Source: Trema orientale
Lineage: Eukaryota; Streptophyta; Magnoliopsida; Rosales; Cannabaceae
NCBI GenBank assembly: GCA_002914845.1
Contig: JXTC01000095.1
Span: 43,532 to 107,531 of the forward strand
Direction: 5' to 3'
DNA: 64,000 nucleotides
The stretch's first letter is position 1, and every line of letters starts with the position of its first letter. Shown piece by piece: positions 47,915 to 59,000 of the stretch. The position numbers were made by a program, and so were the translations under genes. The notes under the pieces are model-generated. The model did not search any database and was not told the origin of the DNA. It saw only the letters and a program-made list of their open reading frames with translations.

Positions 47915-48123
47915 GGGCACCAATCCAGTTTCTTTTTTTTTTTTTTTAAACCTATACATAGGTATTATTTTGACTAATTAAAATATATCATGCAAATTTT
48001 TTTTATAGTAAAAAATAAGAGAGAGAGAGAAATAACATTAATAGTGTACGTCTTTTTATATATATCACTATAGTGATTGGATCGCCATCTAACGGCTAAA
48101 AAAATACCTATTAGATTGGAAAC
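47915..48123. mobile_element. TA-targeting MITE family, copy 1
   Basis: Starts GGGCACCAATCCAGT and ends with ATTAGATTGGAAAC, the imperfect complement. The interior has GCATTAATAGTGTACGT-like and GGATCGCCATCTAACGGCT blocks shared with the copies at 49819 and 51893. Both ends abut TATATA runs, suggesting insertion into TA repeats (Stowaway or Mariner style) or self-made TA expansion. No coding capacity. Confidence 0.7.
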
Positions 48124-49745
48124 TATATATATATATATATCAAGGTGTTGATATTCTCCTCATTAGACTACTTTAAGTGAAGATATATTAATCCTAAAGA
48201 TACTACAAAATTATACCAAAAAGGAAATAGATGAATTTTGGAGTTGTGTATATTTAGGCACTACTAATATTCAATGATGAAGCCAGAAATCTATTTCACA
48301 GAGGCAAACATAGAAATCAAAATCTTAAGTTAGCTAAAATATAGATGCAATAAAGGTCGATTTGCTATTTTTTTTTTTCAAGTTTAATCTCACCCTATTC
48401 GATGTTATATTATTATTATTTTCTCATATATATAATAACGAGTGCAATTTTTATTTCAAAAATATCTTCGAAATTCGTGATAGAAAGCTTACTTATTTTA
48501 TAAAATTTACAAACTAGGAAAAGAAAACAAAATGATATAAGAGTTACATACATGTTACTTTTTACATAATATATATTTCAAAATGATTAAACATCATAAT
48601 TAACTGTGCAGATAAAGTAAAAAACTTCTTAAAAAGAACTACAAATATGAAATATTTAGGCTAATCTACCAATATATAATTGTATAAATGCACACATGTC
48701 TCACATATATTCAACATAAAATTATTTTTTCCAATTTTATGCATAGCCTAATATAATATAATATACCATAACATAACTTAACATAACAATTGGTAGTTGT
48801 TTAAACCAATAAATTTTAGGCAACAAATAATTTTTTGATAAAAGTTTGAGAGAAAAAAAAATATAAAGGTGATGGTAAACTATTAGAATTTCAAACTAAA
48901 TAGATTTATGATATTTAAAGATTAAATTTTTAAATTAGGTTGAGTACAGAAATATTAAATTTAATGAGAAAAATTATAAAGTAATTAATTTAATATACAT
49001 GTAATATATTATATTTATATAAAGGATTCTCTTTACAAAAATATGCCCCTTGTCTTAGCGTGGCTCTGTCACCGGTAGATTTTTATCTATTTATTGTATG
49101 CGTATCGATAATATACATGAGTACTATTATTTAACCTGTTTTGGTTCTTCTTAGTATCGATAATATAGGCTTTTTCTATCAGGTGATCAATGCTTTTACA
49201 TGTGGATCCTATTCTTAAATAAGAGCCACATCAGTTCGTGAAATTATCCCGCTCGAAATAATTAGCTTTTTACATAATACATACATAAGATCATAAAGCT
49301 TCGATCATGGGAAACTACACAGGCAACATTCCATAATAAACTACACAAGCAACATTCGATCATGGGAAACTACACAAGCTTCGATCATGTATTCGTATGC
49401 CCGCCTTTCTTTTATTTAATTTAGAAGCAATTCTTATAATCATCATCCTTTACTCAAATTATTTATAATCACCTAAAAAGGGGTAGTCTTTAATTCTTGG
49501 CATCTGGCATCACATGGGTAAAGTGGTCCATCACCTGAAAATTATGTGGTCCCTCATATTAATTACATAATACCTACTTTCAAGGAAAAAAATGTCTATA
49601 TAATACCTTAATGTTACTTAACTATCAATTTCCTAGGGAATAAAAATAAAAATAAAATCTTAATTTGATTATTAGATTTTCCAAATATATATATATATAT
49701 AAATTAAACATTATGCATGTTCTAACATATGCTATATATATATAT

Positions 49746-49810
49746 TGGTTCTCAATCTAATAGATACTTTTTTTTTACTTATGTATAAGAATGTTTTTTA
49801 GCCATTGGAT
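49746..49810. mobile_element. TA-targeting MITE family, partial copy
   Basis: GGTTCTCAATCTAATAGATAC and TTAGCCATTGGAT match one end of the family, followed directly by TATATA and the next copy at 49819. It is an end fragment only. Confidence 0.5.
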
Positions 49811-49818
49811 ATATATAT

Positions 49819-50043
49819 GGGCACCAATTGAGTAAGTATTTACCTATACATATATATCATTTTAGTCAATTAAAATTTATTATGCATATTTTTTTATAGT
49901 AAAGAAATAGGAGAGATAAATGGCATTAATGATGCACGTTTTTTCATATATATTATTATCGTTGTTGGATCACTGTTAAATGATGATTCAATAGCTAAAA
50001 AAAATATCTATAAATAGATTAAAAAAAAATACCCTACTGATTG

Positions 50044-50047
<4 letters not shown>
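49819..50047. mobile_element. TA-targeting MITE family, copy 2
   Basis: Starts GGGCACCAATTGAGT and ends CCCTACTGATTGACAAC. It shares GGCATTAATGATGCACGTTTT, TTATGCATATTTTTTTATAG and the GTTGGATCACTGTTAAATGA block with the other copies. It is followed by a long pure (AT)n run (50049-50091). Confidence 0.7.

Positions 50048-50048
<1 letters not shown>

Positions 50049-50091
<43 letters not shown>
50049..50091. repeat. (AT)n microsatellite
   Basis: About 21 uninterrupted AT units, directly next to the end of the MITE at 50047. Confidence 0.9.
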
Positions 50092-50094
<3 letters not shown>

Positions 50095-51013
50095 TTTATT
50101 TCTGTGATCTTACGAGTTACTATATAGCTGCTTTACGAGAGAACGATTCGAACCACGTACTTACTGAATAGTACAAAGTAGGCTTACGAAAGAGAATTTG
50201 AATCGATTCCTATAAATATATATATATATACATAATACGCATTATTAATTAATATCCCATTTCTAATTCGTTCATACCTAGTCCTCACCCTTTCAAACTT
50301 CATTCAAGTCTCGGACTCTTATTAATTATTCACGATTATTTTTTAATATTCTATTACGAACTTATTAATGAAGAATATAGTCAAGATAAGACTTCGTTAA
50401 AGAATCATATAATCTTGATCCAAAAGTGTATGTCCTCAACGTTATCAATCGCGTAAGCAAAATTATACTAGCCACTTACAAGTCTGAAAAATTGATGATT
50501 TGATGTGGTCGATCGACTTTCTATTTTCTTTTGTAGATTATATGCTAATTAGATAGATCCATTGCTCGCGTCTCTTATTGGACACAGAGTAAACGTTATT
50601 AATGAGCTTGAAAAGTAACTTTGAAACATTTGATTTGAAAATAAGAAAAGTTGATTTTTTTTTTTTAAGAAAAAGACAAGAACATTAATGGAACAAAAAT
50701 ATGTTCAAATTGTGAATGAAGTAATATTGGCCGGATATGATCGAATATTTTCCAATATCTAAAAGTGGTCTAATTTTCTTCAACCCCAATAATTGTGCTG
50801 TGCTGAAGGAGAATATACCTCAATTGCTCTTTTTTCGTTATGATAATTTAATATATATATATATATATACCTCTTATTTTAATAATATATAGCGTACTTG
50901 ATATTAATATAAGCACGTAACATTTGGACCGGTTTTTTTTTTTAAATTTTTGGGAAGCTTTAATTCCAAATTGAAATATTGGGACAATTTAATAAGTCAC
51001 ACATTTTACTTTA

Positions 51014-51181
51014 GAGCAATGTTATAGGGCACCAGTGTGACATATCTGTTTGTCACTGGATGATTTAATTAATAAACTGGGTCCCACATGGATCTCACTT
51101 AAATTATAATTATGATTAGTCAGTGACAGACTGACACATCACTGTGGTACTGGGCACCACTAGTGTCCTATAGCATTATTC
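51014..51181. mobile_element. MITE with 9-bp target repeat (Mutator-like)
   Basis: A 168-bp foldback element. Left end: GAGCAATGTTATAGGGCACC. Right end in reverse: GAATAATGCTATAGGACACT. Inner paired blocks are CAGTGTGACATATCTGT and GTGATGTGTCAGTCTGTCACTG. Flanks are a perfect 9-bp repeat, TTTACTTTA (51005-51013 and 51182-51190). No coding capacity. It is a different family from the MITE at 21375. Confidence 0.85.
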
Positions 51182-51892
51182 TTTACTTTATAATGAGCAC
51201 GCCAATTTAATAAAGTCAGCTTATGAAATATATCTATGGTATTTGATAGGCCTGTGGACCCCAGTTTACATTCAGAATTCTGAGTGTTACAATGTCTCAT
51301 TTTTGTGTTTGAAGACTTGTCCAGAGCAATTCCAGAATAAATGTCAAAATTAGAATAAGATGACGATCAAAATCAGCAAGTATTTTAGATAAACTTTCCC
51401 TTTTCCCAAAACAAGCTTATGATTTTGATAATCTTGCATGTATATCCTCATCATGATCGTCATCATCATCACCCTTGAGGCTGAAATATGGCAAAGTCGG
51501 TTTCTAAAAGAAGGAAATCATTTAATCAATACACACTCGGCCAACTTTTCATACACGACAAAGAGAAGAATAGTATATATATCCAACATAAATGCATATG
51601 CATTCAATAAACTCGTTTGTACGTCTATTACACATTTTTAGGCCATCATTCTTTTGGAAATAGAAAAAGAAAAAATAATCTTATGTGCAAATGATATTAA
51701 ATCGCACTTGGAAAAGGCATATCCACTTGCTCGATCATCTCAAAAAACGTGGTACATTCGGTTGCATGCTTCTCTCACCACCTCCACCAATTATTGCTGC
51801 AGCCACATTAATACATAGTTTTTCTTCTTTTTTTTTTTTTTTTGCTTAAATACTTATTTATAAATATTATATTGATTAACATAATATATATA

Positions 51893-52128
51893 GGTTGCCA
51901 ATCCAGTATTTTTTTTTTTACGTATGTGTAGGTATTTTTTTTAGCCGTTGGATCATCATTTAATAGTAATCCAACAGTTATAATGAGGTGCATAAAAAGA
52001 CGTGCATCATTAATGCTATTTCTCTCTCTTACTTTTTAGAATAAGAAAATATGCATGATAAATTTTCATTGGCCAAATTGATACCTATGCATAGGTTAAA
52101 AAAAAAAAAACCTACTGGATTGGTGCCC
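51893..52128. mobile_element. TA-targeting MITE family, copy 3
   Basis: Inverted relative to copy 1: its right end in reverse reads GGGCACCAATCCAGTAGGTT, its left end GGTTGCCAATCCAGTA. Shared interior: GTGCATCATTAATGCTATTT and CCGTTGGATCATCATTTAA. Its right end abuts a TA run. Confidence 0.7.
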
Positions 52129-52142
52129 ATATATATATATAT

Positions 52143-52215
52143 GATTTTCAATCTAATAGATATTTTTTTTCTTATTTATAAGTATTTTTTTTAGTCATTA
52201 GGTCAATTATTTAAC
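52143..52215. mobile_element. TA-targeting MITE family, partial copy
   Basis: GATTTTCAATCTAATAGATAT and TTTAGTCATTAGGTCAATTAT match one end of the family. Only one end is recognisable. Confidence 0.45.
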
Positions 52216-52695
52216 GACTATTATAATTTGTGTAATTGGAAAATAATAATAAAAAAATAATTATTTAATATTTTTTACTTTTTATTTTTATCCTGAAAAT
52301 TGTGTATAATGATTTTTAATTATACAAGACAATATAAGTCACCTATAACATATGTGGTTTCTGTGACTTTCGAAAAACTTTTGCGCCTACATACAATATT
52401 TGAAAGTACGCGTAGTTAATTAACTTCGAATTAAGTACACATGAATTTGAGTTTTTTTAATTTCCTACATAACAATATTTAATTTAGGGATTATATAAAG
52501 AATCATGTTGTCAAATAATAACTTCTTCGGTTTTCGGAGATTTTGTTTCTTCTTCTCTTAATTCTGTGATCAAGTACTAGGTAGTACTGATTATATAACC
52601 GCTTTAATTCCACAAGTACTTCTCAAATATATATATCAAGAGTACTCATGTCATATATAAACTAATTTTGATCTATGCTAAGTAGATAAACATAC

Positions 52696-52841
52696 GGGCA
52701 CGTGTAGAGGCGTCCCTACGTAAGGTCCTGTTTATACATCGTTTGATGGGAATCTGTGTATAAACAGATGCTTCACAGATTCTCATCAAACGATGTATAA
52801 ACAAAGGCCTTACATAGGGCGCTCCTACTATAGCCACTTCC
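52696..52841. mobile_element. Mutator-like MITE, copy 2 (same family as 21375)
   Basis: A 146-bp foldback element. The left end GGGCACGTGTAGAGGCGTCC, then CTACGTAAGG and GATGGGAATCTGTG, matches the copy at 21375-21570. The right end in reverse is GGAAGTGGCTATAGTAGGAG, with ATGAGAATCTGTGAAG inside. Flanks are TAAACATAC (52687-52695) and TAAACATAT (52842-52850), a 9-bp target repeat with one change. Confidence 0.85.
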
Positions 52842-53383
52842 TAAACATATATATATATATTTCCTCAAAAGAAAAAATATATATATATATATGGTGCCCT
52901 GTATGTATATATGTATATATGTTAAAAAAGGGGCCGTGGAGAAGCATTACCATGTTATAGGTACAATATGGTATAATCAATATCAACGTCATATAGTTAT
53001 CATATTTCAAGTTGACACTGCACATGATAAAGACTATGCACCTTTCTTACTTTTTCAGCTTAATTTGTTTTTCCATTTATATATATATATATATATATAT
53101 AGATTGAGGAGTCTTTTTGCATATATTTAACGTTTAGTTCTTTTATTTTTTAACGTATATATATATATATATATATTTTGAAGGGCATGTACCATCCGAA
53201 GCAATAATTGAAACAATATCTGGTCAATCATCACCGAACAAATAAAATAGTATAGTATAATTTAATTCACAAATAATTGAAAAAAAAAAAAAAGAATACA
53301 GTGAGAGATCTTGCGGCTATATGAGCAGTACTACTAAACCAGGTAGGGACGCCACGTATAGCAGCCCCCTCTCTTTGGTACTT

Positions 53384-53391
53384 ATATATAT
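53384..53391 (+). promoter_or_regulatory. TATA box of the HLS1-like gene
   Basis: TATATATA within ACTTATATATATAGGGAGG, about 250 bases before the start codon, standing apart from the longer TA runs nearby. Transcription would begin near 53415. The leader would then include the (TA)n and (CA)n repeats at 53558-53613. Confidence 0.45.
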
Positions 53392-53553
53392 AGGGAGGCA
53401 CAGAATGGGACTTGGAAAACGTATAACAAAAGAAGAAGAAAAAACTATACCCATTTAGCTATAGATACACTGCTACTCTAGCTAGTGATCATCAATATCT
53501 TCTATTGTAATTAAGAGTTTTTCCCTGTGTAGAGGACCATAAATATTGGTGCT

Positions 53554-53557
<4 letters not shown>

Positions 53558-53599
<42 letters not shown>

Positions 53600-53613
53600 A
53601 CACACACACACAC
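53558..53613 (+). repeat. (TA)n and (CA)n microsatellites in the HLS1-like 5' leader
   Basis: About 19 TA units (53558-53596) followed by seven CA units (53600-53613), ending 22 bases before the start codon. They would lie in the 5' untranslated region and make an in-frame low-complexity extension that I do not accept as protein. Confidence 0.8.
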
Positions 53614-53635
53614 ATACATATATATATATATTACT

Positions 53636-56082
53636 ATGGTGCTAGTGAAGATTGCCGCAGCTGAGCAATCACCAAGAGTGGCTGATCAGCAAGGGGTTGT
53701 GGTGATCAGAGAGTATGATGAAGGGAGAGATAAGGTGGCGGTGGAGGAGCTTGAGAGGCGCTGCGAGGTCGGTGGCAGCCGCCGCGGTAGGCCTTCGCTT
53801 GTCACCGACCTCATGGGCGACCCAATTTGTCGTGTCCGCCATTTCCCAAGTCACATCATGCTGGTATAATATCAATCTCTTATCTTGTGTGTGTACATAA
53901 CATGTTTTTTTTCTTTAAAAGAAAAAAAATACAAAGAAAACATATGTGAATATATATACACACATGTATAGGCACATTTTGAAGGAATATAAACACACAT
54001 ACATTTATATAGTTTGTTAAAATTTGCCGGTTGAAGAATATTATAAAAATTAGATTGATTATACAGTATCATTTCATTTTACATGTTATTAGAAAGAACA
54101 TTATTAGATTAATATTACGTAGCTAAGTTTTTCCCTCTTAACAATTTTATTAATATGTAATGACTATTAATTGCAGGTTGCTGAGTATGGGGAAGAAAAG
54201 GACATTGTGGGAGCAGTAAGGGGTTGTGTGAAAAACGCCACAAGAGGGAGTTCACTTTATGCAAAGCTGGCATATGTTTTGGGACTAAGAGTCTCTCCCA
54301 CGCACAGGTACTTTCCTTTACATAAATTTCTCTCATTTTTTTTTTTTTTTTTCAAATTTCCTACTTAACCGTTACTGTAATTTATTAAAGCCCTCAAAAG
54401 AAATTGGGAGTTATATACGCATGACGTTTGAGTACTAGTTGTCCTATATAACAGACAGTTCTCAACATTGATTTCTTCGATTTACTTGCATTTTTCTTAT
54501 ATATGTCTTTATTGATCAATGATCAAGAACTTTTNAAGAAGAGAGATTAGATTCTACTATAAAGAGAAGAGGAAATGTTCCTCGTATCATGGAAAGGAGC
54601 TAAGAGCTTAGCTAGCTAGCCTGTCATTGAAACATGCATCCACTAGGAGAGAAGCTGCTTTTACTAAACATTAATAAAATTCAGATAGAATGTCGCATTC
54701 TCATTTGCTCCATTGTCTCTACTTAATTTTTTTTTATTTTAAAAAAAAAAAAGTTTCTAAATATTATGGTTCATCCACACAGTGTGATCCACCACTACTT
54801 TTAATTAATTCTTTTTGTTATTATTTTCTTGTTCCCCTCCTTTTGTCCCCTTTATGTTTTGTTTTTCTCATTGGCCTACTAGACAACAGTCTCTCTCAGA
54901 TGTGACCCCCAATATCAATTGCATCTTATGTTTTTCTCTTTCAATATCCTTTTACACTATCATATATATCCTAAATGTTCCTTATAACTTTTTCAATAAG
55001 ACCCACTTTAGAAAGTACCCTCACCCCACTAGATTTTTCTTCGCGTTATTTTTGTCACCATGCAAACAACTAGCTAGCTAGTATCAAAGCTGTCCACTTG
55101 TTAGTGCAGCATTACTGATTTTCAATCAATTGTATGTTCTGTTATATAAATATTTGTACACTATTACGTGACATTGACAGATACGTTAATTCGTTTATAC
55201 AGGAGACTTGGCATCGGCACAAAATTAGTGAAACGACTAGAAGAGTGGTGCAAGGAAAATGGGGCGGAGTACGCATACATGGCCACGGACTGCACCAACG
55301 AGCCCTCTATCAATCTATTCACGAAAATATGTGACTATACCAAATTTCGCACCCCCACCATGTTGGTGCAGCCAGTTCACGCTCACTCCAAGTCCATACC
55401 CTCGGGTGTTGCCATTATTCAACTCCCTCCTGAGCTTGCGGAGTCGATATACCGCCAAATCTTCGCCAATTCGGAATTCTTCCCCAAAGACATAGACGCC
55501 ATTTTGGCTAGTAACCTCAACTTGGGGACTTTCATGGCCGTACCAAAGAAGTCCCTCCCCAAATGGGACCCAAGAGAAACGTTTCTTCCTCCAAGTTTTG
55601 CAATACTAAGCGTGTGGAACACTAAGGAAGTGTTTAAGTTGCAAGTGAAGGGTGTCTCGGCGCTGACCTACGCATGTTGCGTAGGGAGTCGGGTTTTGGA
55701 TGCATGGATGCCATGGCTCAGGTTGCCTTCGTTCCCTGATGTTTTTAGGCAGTTTGGAGTTTATTTTATGTACGGGCTCCACATGGAAGGCAAGCAAGGG
55801 GTGAGGCTCATGAGGTCTCTATGCACCTTCGCGTATAACATGGCTAGGGACGATGGAGGGTGTGGGGCCGTGGTGGCCGAGGTGGGGCAAAGGGACCCTG
55901 TTAGAGAAGCAATTCCCCACTGGAGGAAGTTCTCATTGGCGGAAGACCTTTGGTGCATCAAGAAACTTGCGGACGTGAAGCAGGGAGGAGGAGAGAGTGA
56001 GACCGAGAGACATGAGCCGTCCAATTGGCTAAATTCCCGATCATCGTCACCGGTGATTTTTGTTGACCCGCGTGACTTTTGA
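53636..56082 (+). CDS. HLS1: HOOKLESS1-like N-acetyltransferase (GNAT family)
   Basis: Probable acetyltransferase; in Arabidopsis HLS1 is needed for the apical hook and differential cell growth downstream of ethylene and auxin, in the nucleus. Three exons join in phase: 53636-53863, 54177-54307, 55203-56082, giving 412 residues (Arabidopsis HLS1 403). The GNAT domain spans about residues 20-180, with REYDEGRD and CEVGG near the start, LAYVLGLRVSP, and the acetyl-CoA loop RRLGIGT (120-126). The second intron splits the first Arg codon of that loop. The C-terminal half carries the family blocks EFFPKDIDAIL, LGTFMAVP, AILSVWN, FGVYFMYGL, GCGAVVAEV, IPHWRKFS, EDLWCIKKL and VDPRDF at the end. The start at 53636 gives MVLVKIAAAE before VVVIREYDE; the longer frame upstream is microsatellite. 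It could be an HLS1 paralogue rather than the orthologue. Confidence 0.9.
54535..54535. other. Unread base (n) in HLS1-like intron 2
   Basis: The only ambiguous base in the window. It lies in the 895-bp second intron and does not affect the coding sequence. Confidence 0.95.
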
Positions 56083-59000
56083 CCTTTAAGATTTGATGAT
56101 CTCATCATGTGTATTATTACACACCAAACCAAGAGAGACAAAAAAAAAATTAAAGAAATGTTTCTTCTGTCGTAGTTTCTTTCATATACATTAATTTTGC
56201 ACATTTCTAAGTGCAGTGTAAGCTCTCGATCGAAGATCAATAAAATTTACGCTTCATGCATTATTCCTCGTTTGTTACTAATTACCATTTTTTTTTTTAA
56301 TTTTTTCCTTTAAACATTTTACTGACACAATTTACTTCAATAATCTTGGAGAAAGAGTTTTTTAAAACAAAATATTTAACAGAAAGAACGTAATTAAAAA
56401 AAAAATCATATATACTCCACCTTTATGATAGATAAAGTACTATGTAATAATGGCTTACTGAATCCAAGACAATTCCTAAAAGAGAGTATTTAGAGAGAAA
56501 TGAAATGAATGAGAAGTATAGGGAGATTATAGATATGGATTATGGATAAAGTATTAGCTTGATAGAAAATGTTTTAGGACATTAGATATCAAATCCTCAA
56601 TTCTAACTAATTTTCAAAGCCTTTAAACCGGAGAAACATTAAAAGAGAAATTTTCACTCAAGTAGTAGCTTAATCATTGTACAAATAAAACCTTCTTACT
56701 TCCACCTCTCTCTTTCTCTCTCTCTCTTCATCTCTTAGCAAACAAGAGAGGATTTTGCTTTTCTCTTCTTTCTCTTATATCAAATACAACAAGAGGAGTA
56801 ATTTCTATCCTCTTTGTCATGTTATTTCCCTATACAAATAATGTACATCTCTTTCCTTCTTAAGTTCCTATGTTCATTCGATCGTACCAAAAATAACCTA
56901 ATTAAAATAAAAAGAAAATTCATTATAATCAGTGTTGTCTACTTTATTGACACTGAATATCATGAAATTTAAGCTAATTAAACGTGACCATGTAGTGCAT
57001 TATTATTGTATTGCCGTACAATTATACACTAAAATATAAGTGTATGGATAAACATATACTGTCAGACTAAAAGTCAGTAGTGTTTAGTAGGTCGACTAAA
57101 AATGGCTTGCAGACAAAAGGGTAAGAAGAACATGCTGCCAACCAAGCGGGTTTTTTTTTTATTGTTTTATTTTGTTCCCGAGGGGGTGTGTGTGTAAGCG
57201 CCATTATGATCGATTATGGATCACAATTTGTAAAGATGCAGCCGCACCTCTAAATCGACTCCACTAAATAAAGTAAGAGAATCTAGACCTCATTACCAAT
57301 AAGAAACTAAGATTACATTGCCCTCATTCTTAATAGATCATTAACGTGTCATAATTACAGTAAGACACATCTGTTGGTCCCCCATCTGCACCGACCGTAC
57401 AAAGAAAATAAAAGTCTCCAACCCTTTCAAGAACCAAATGAACCAATTATAACAATATAGAATCACATAGTAAAATACACACACATATATATGTGTGTAT
57501 ATATATATATATGTACATGAAAAAGAAAAGCCTTCTACCCAGAATCCAGCTACCTGTCAAACTTTAAGCTCCAATGCTCATGGCCTACCTCACAAGTGTC
57601 AAAGTCCCCTGCTTTTGTGTCTCGAAGATACCGAGACCACAACTGCAATAACATGGCTAACAATGAAGTCGTACAAGATACTTGCTTTTTTATTTTTCTG
57701 GGGTCTTCTCTAGGCTTATTCTGTACTGTGCAAAACTATTCCTTTGTACCTTTAAGATGTACGATTGAATAAACAATGTGATCGCGACATTTTATGGATA
57801 GAAGCGTGGTATTTACAGAAACACGACCTGGTCACCTAATCCTACGCTGAATAATAAAACCCTAGTAAATGCAAATTTAAAGCAACATTATTAAAAATGA
57901 AGCCCAAAAGAACTAATTATAAGTTACTGAAATAATTACGTTTTACTTCAAAACTTTATCAGCAATTGATGCAAACACTTTTACTTCTTCCTGCTTAGTC
58001 AATAACTTAGATGCTTTTGCCAAAATGTTCCATGTAGCTATATTTGCTTATCCATCCCCATTAGCAGCAACTTGTCCTGGCCCTTGTCTGACGATACAAG
58101 GTTCCTAATATTTCAATGGAATTCCCTATTAGCCATTAAAATATAGTTGGTGCAACATGCTTCCCAACTTGTGACCTCTGCAATAACCTAATACTCCAAT
58201 TAAAGCAGAGCACTGCTTAATTGATTCTGTCGTACCTATGAACCGAGGACACGGACACTCTATGGAATAGTTCCAAAATGTTGCCTATAAACTCTCTTGT
58301 TCTCAAAGTTTAGGCTAGAGTAGAAAAGTGAACTCCTTTAAAGTTTAAAATCATCATATACTCTCATTCAAAAGCATGTTAGGCTCGAAAGAATTAATCT
58401 CACATTCTACTGTAAAAGAAGATGGTGTATTTCTCTTTCGAGGATACAGATTCTAAAGATGAGATTTCCTTGATTATGGGCATCATCTTCCTTCTTCCTA
58501 TATCGATATGCAATATGCATTACTATATAGTTAAAAGCTCTAAAGGCATAATACCCAGCATCGTATTTTTCCTTGTAGGCTTTCTAGTGTTTTCTTTCTT
58601 TTTTTTAAAAAATTTCTTTTTAGTGTGTAAATATACAATATATGGGTGTATATATATATATATATATAAAGTTGTGGTTTATAGCATACTTTCTACTGTG
58701 ATGTCTTTCAAATTCCTTGGTGTCCATATGCCCGTATATGCTCTTTTTTTAGCATGATGTTCTCTCCCCCAACGAAGATCTGGAACAAAAATAATACAAA
58801 AGCAGCTTCCGCATAATATGCGTAGTTGATCTACCACTAATTTATGCCCTTTCAAAGACTGAATGCGGTTCGTGGTTCATAGCATGATTATTTTACTTAC
58901 CACCATCTGTCAATCTACCATTGGCAAGGGCAGCCGGAAGGCTCCGAAAAGAAAAGAAAAAGAAAAAAAATGTCCTTCATACTACTAAGTGATGTAGAAA

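Larger units (their letters stand above)
45960..53380. other. AT-rich intergenic DNA with MITE cluster, no gene recognised
   Basis: 7.4 kb of very AT-rich DNA between PLMT and the HLS1-like gene. It holds poly(T) (46477-46505), many TA runs, and the MITEs listed separately. Short open frames sit in homopolymer or TA DNA and show no family motif. A 40-bp-scale duplicated stretch (CATGGGAAACTACACA) occurs twice at about 49306-49375. Confidence 0.6.

Noticed and set aside
53546-53635. N-terminal extension of the HLS1-like protein
   Set aside because: The extension is only Tyr-Ile and Thr-His repeats from TA and CA microsatellites; the family start fits 53636.
55419-56240. Minus-strand frames under the HLS1-like last exon
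   Set aside because: Antisense shadows; the plus-strand frame carries all HLS1 family blocks.
58422-58757. 111-residue frame with hydrophobic stretches
   Set aside because: The hydrophobic parts come from poly(T) and TA runs. No family match or gene context.
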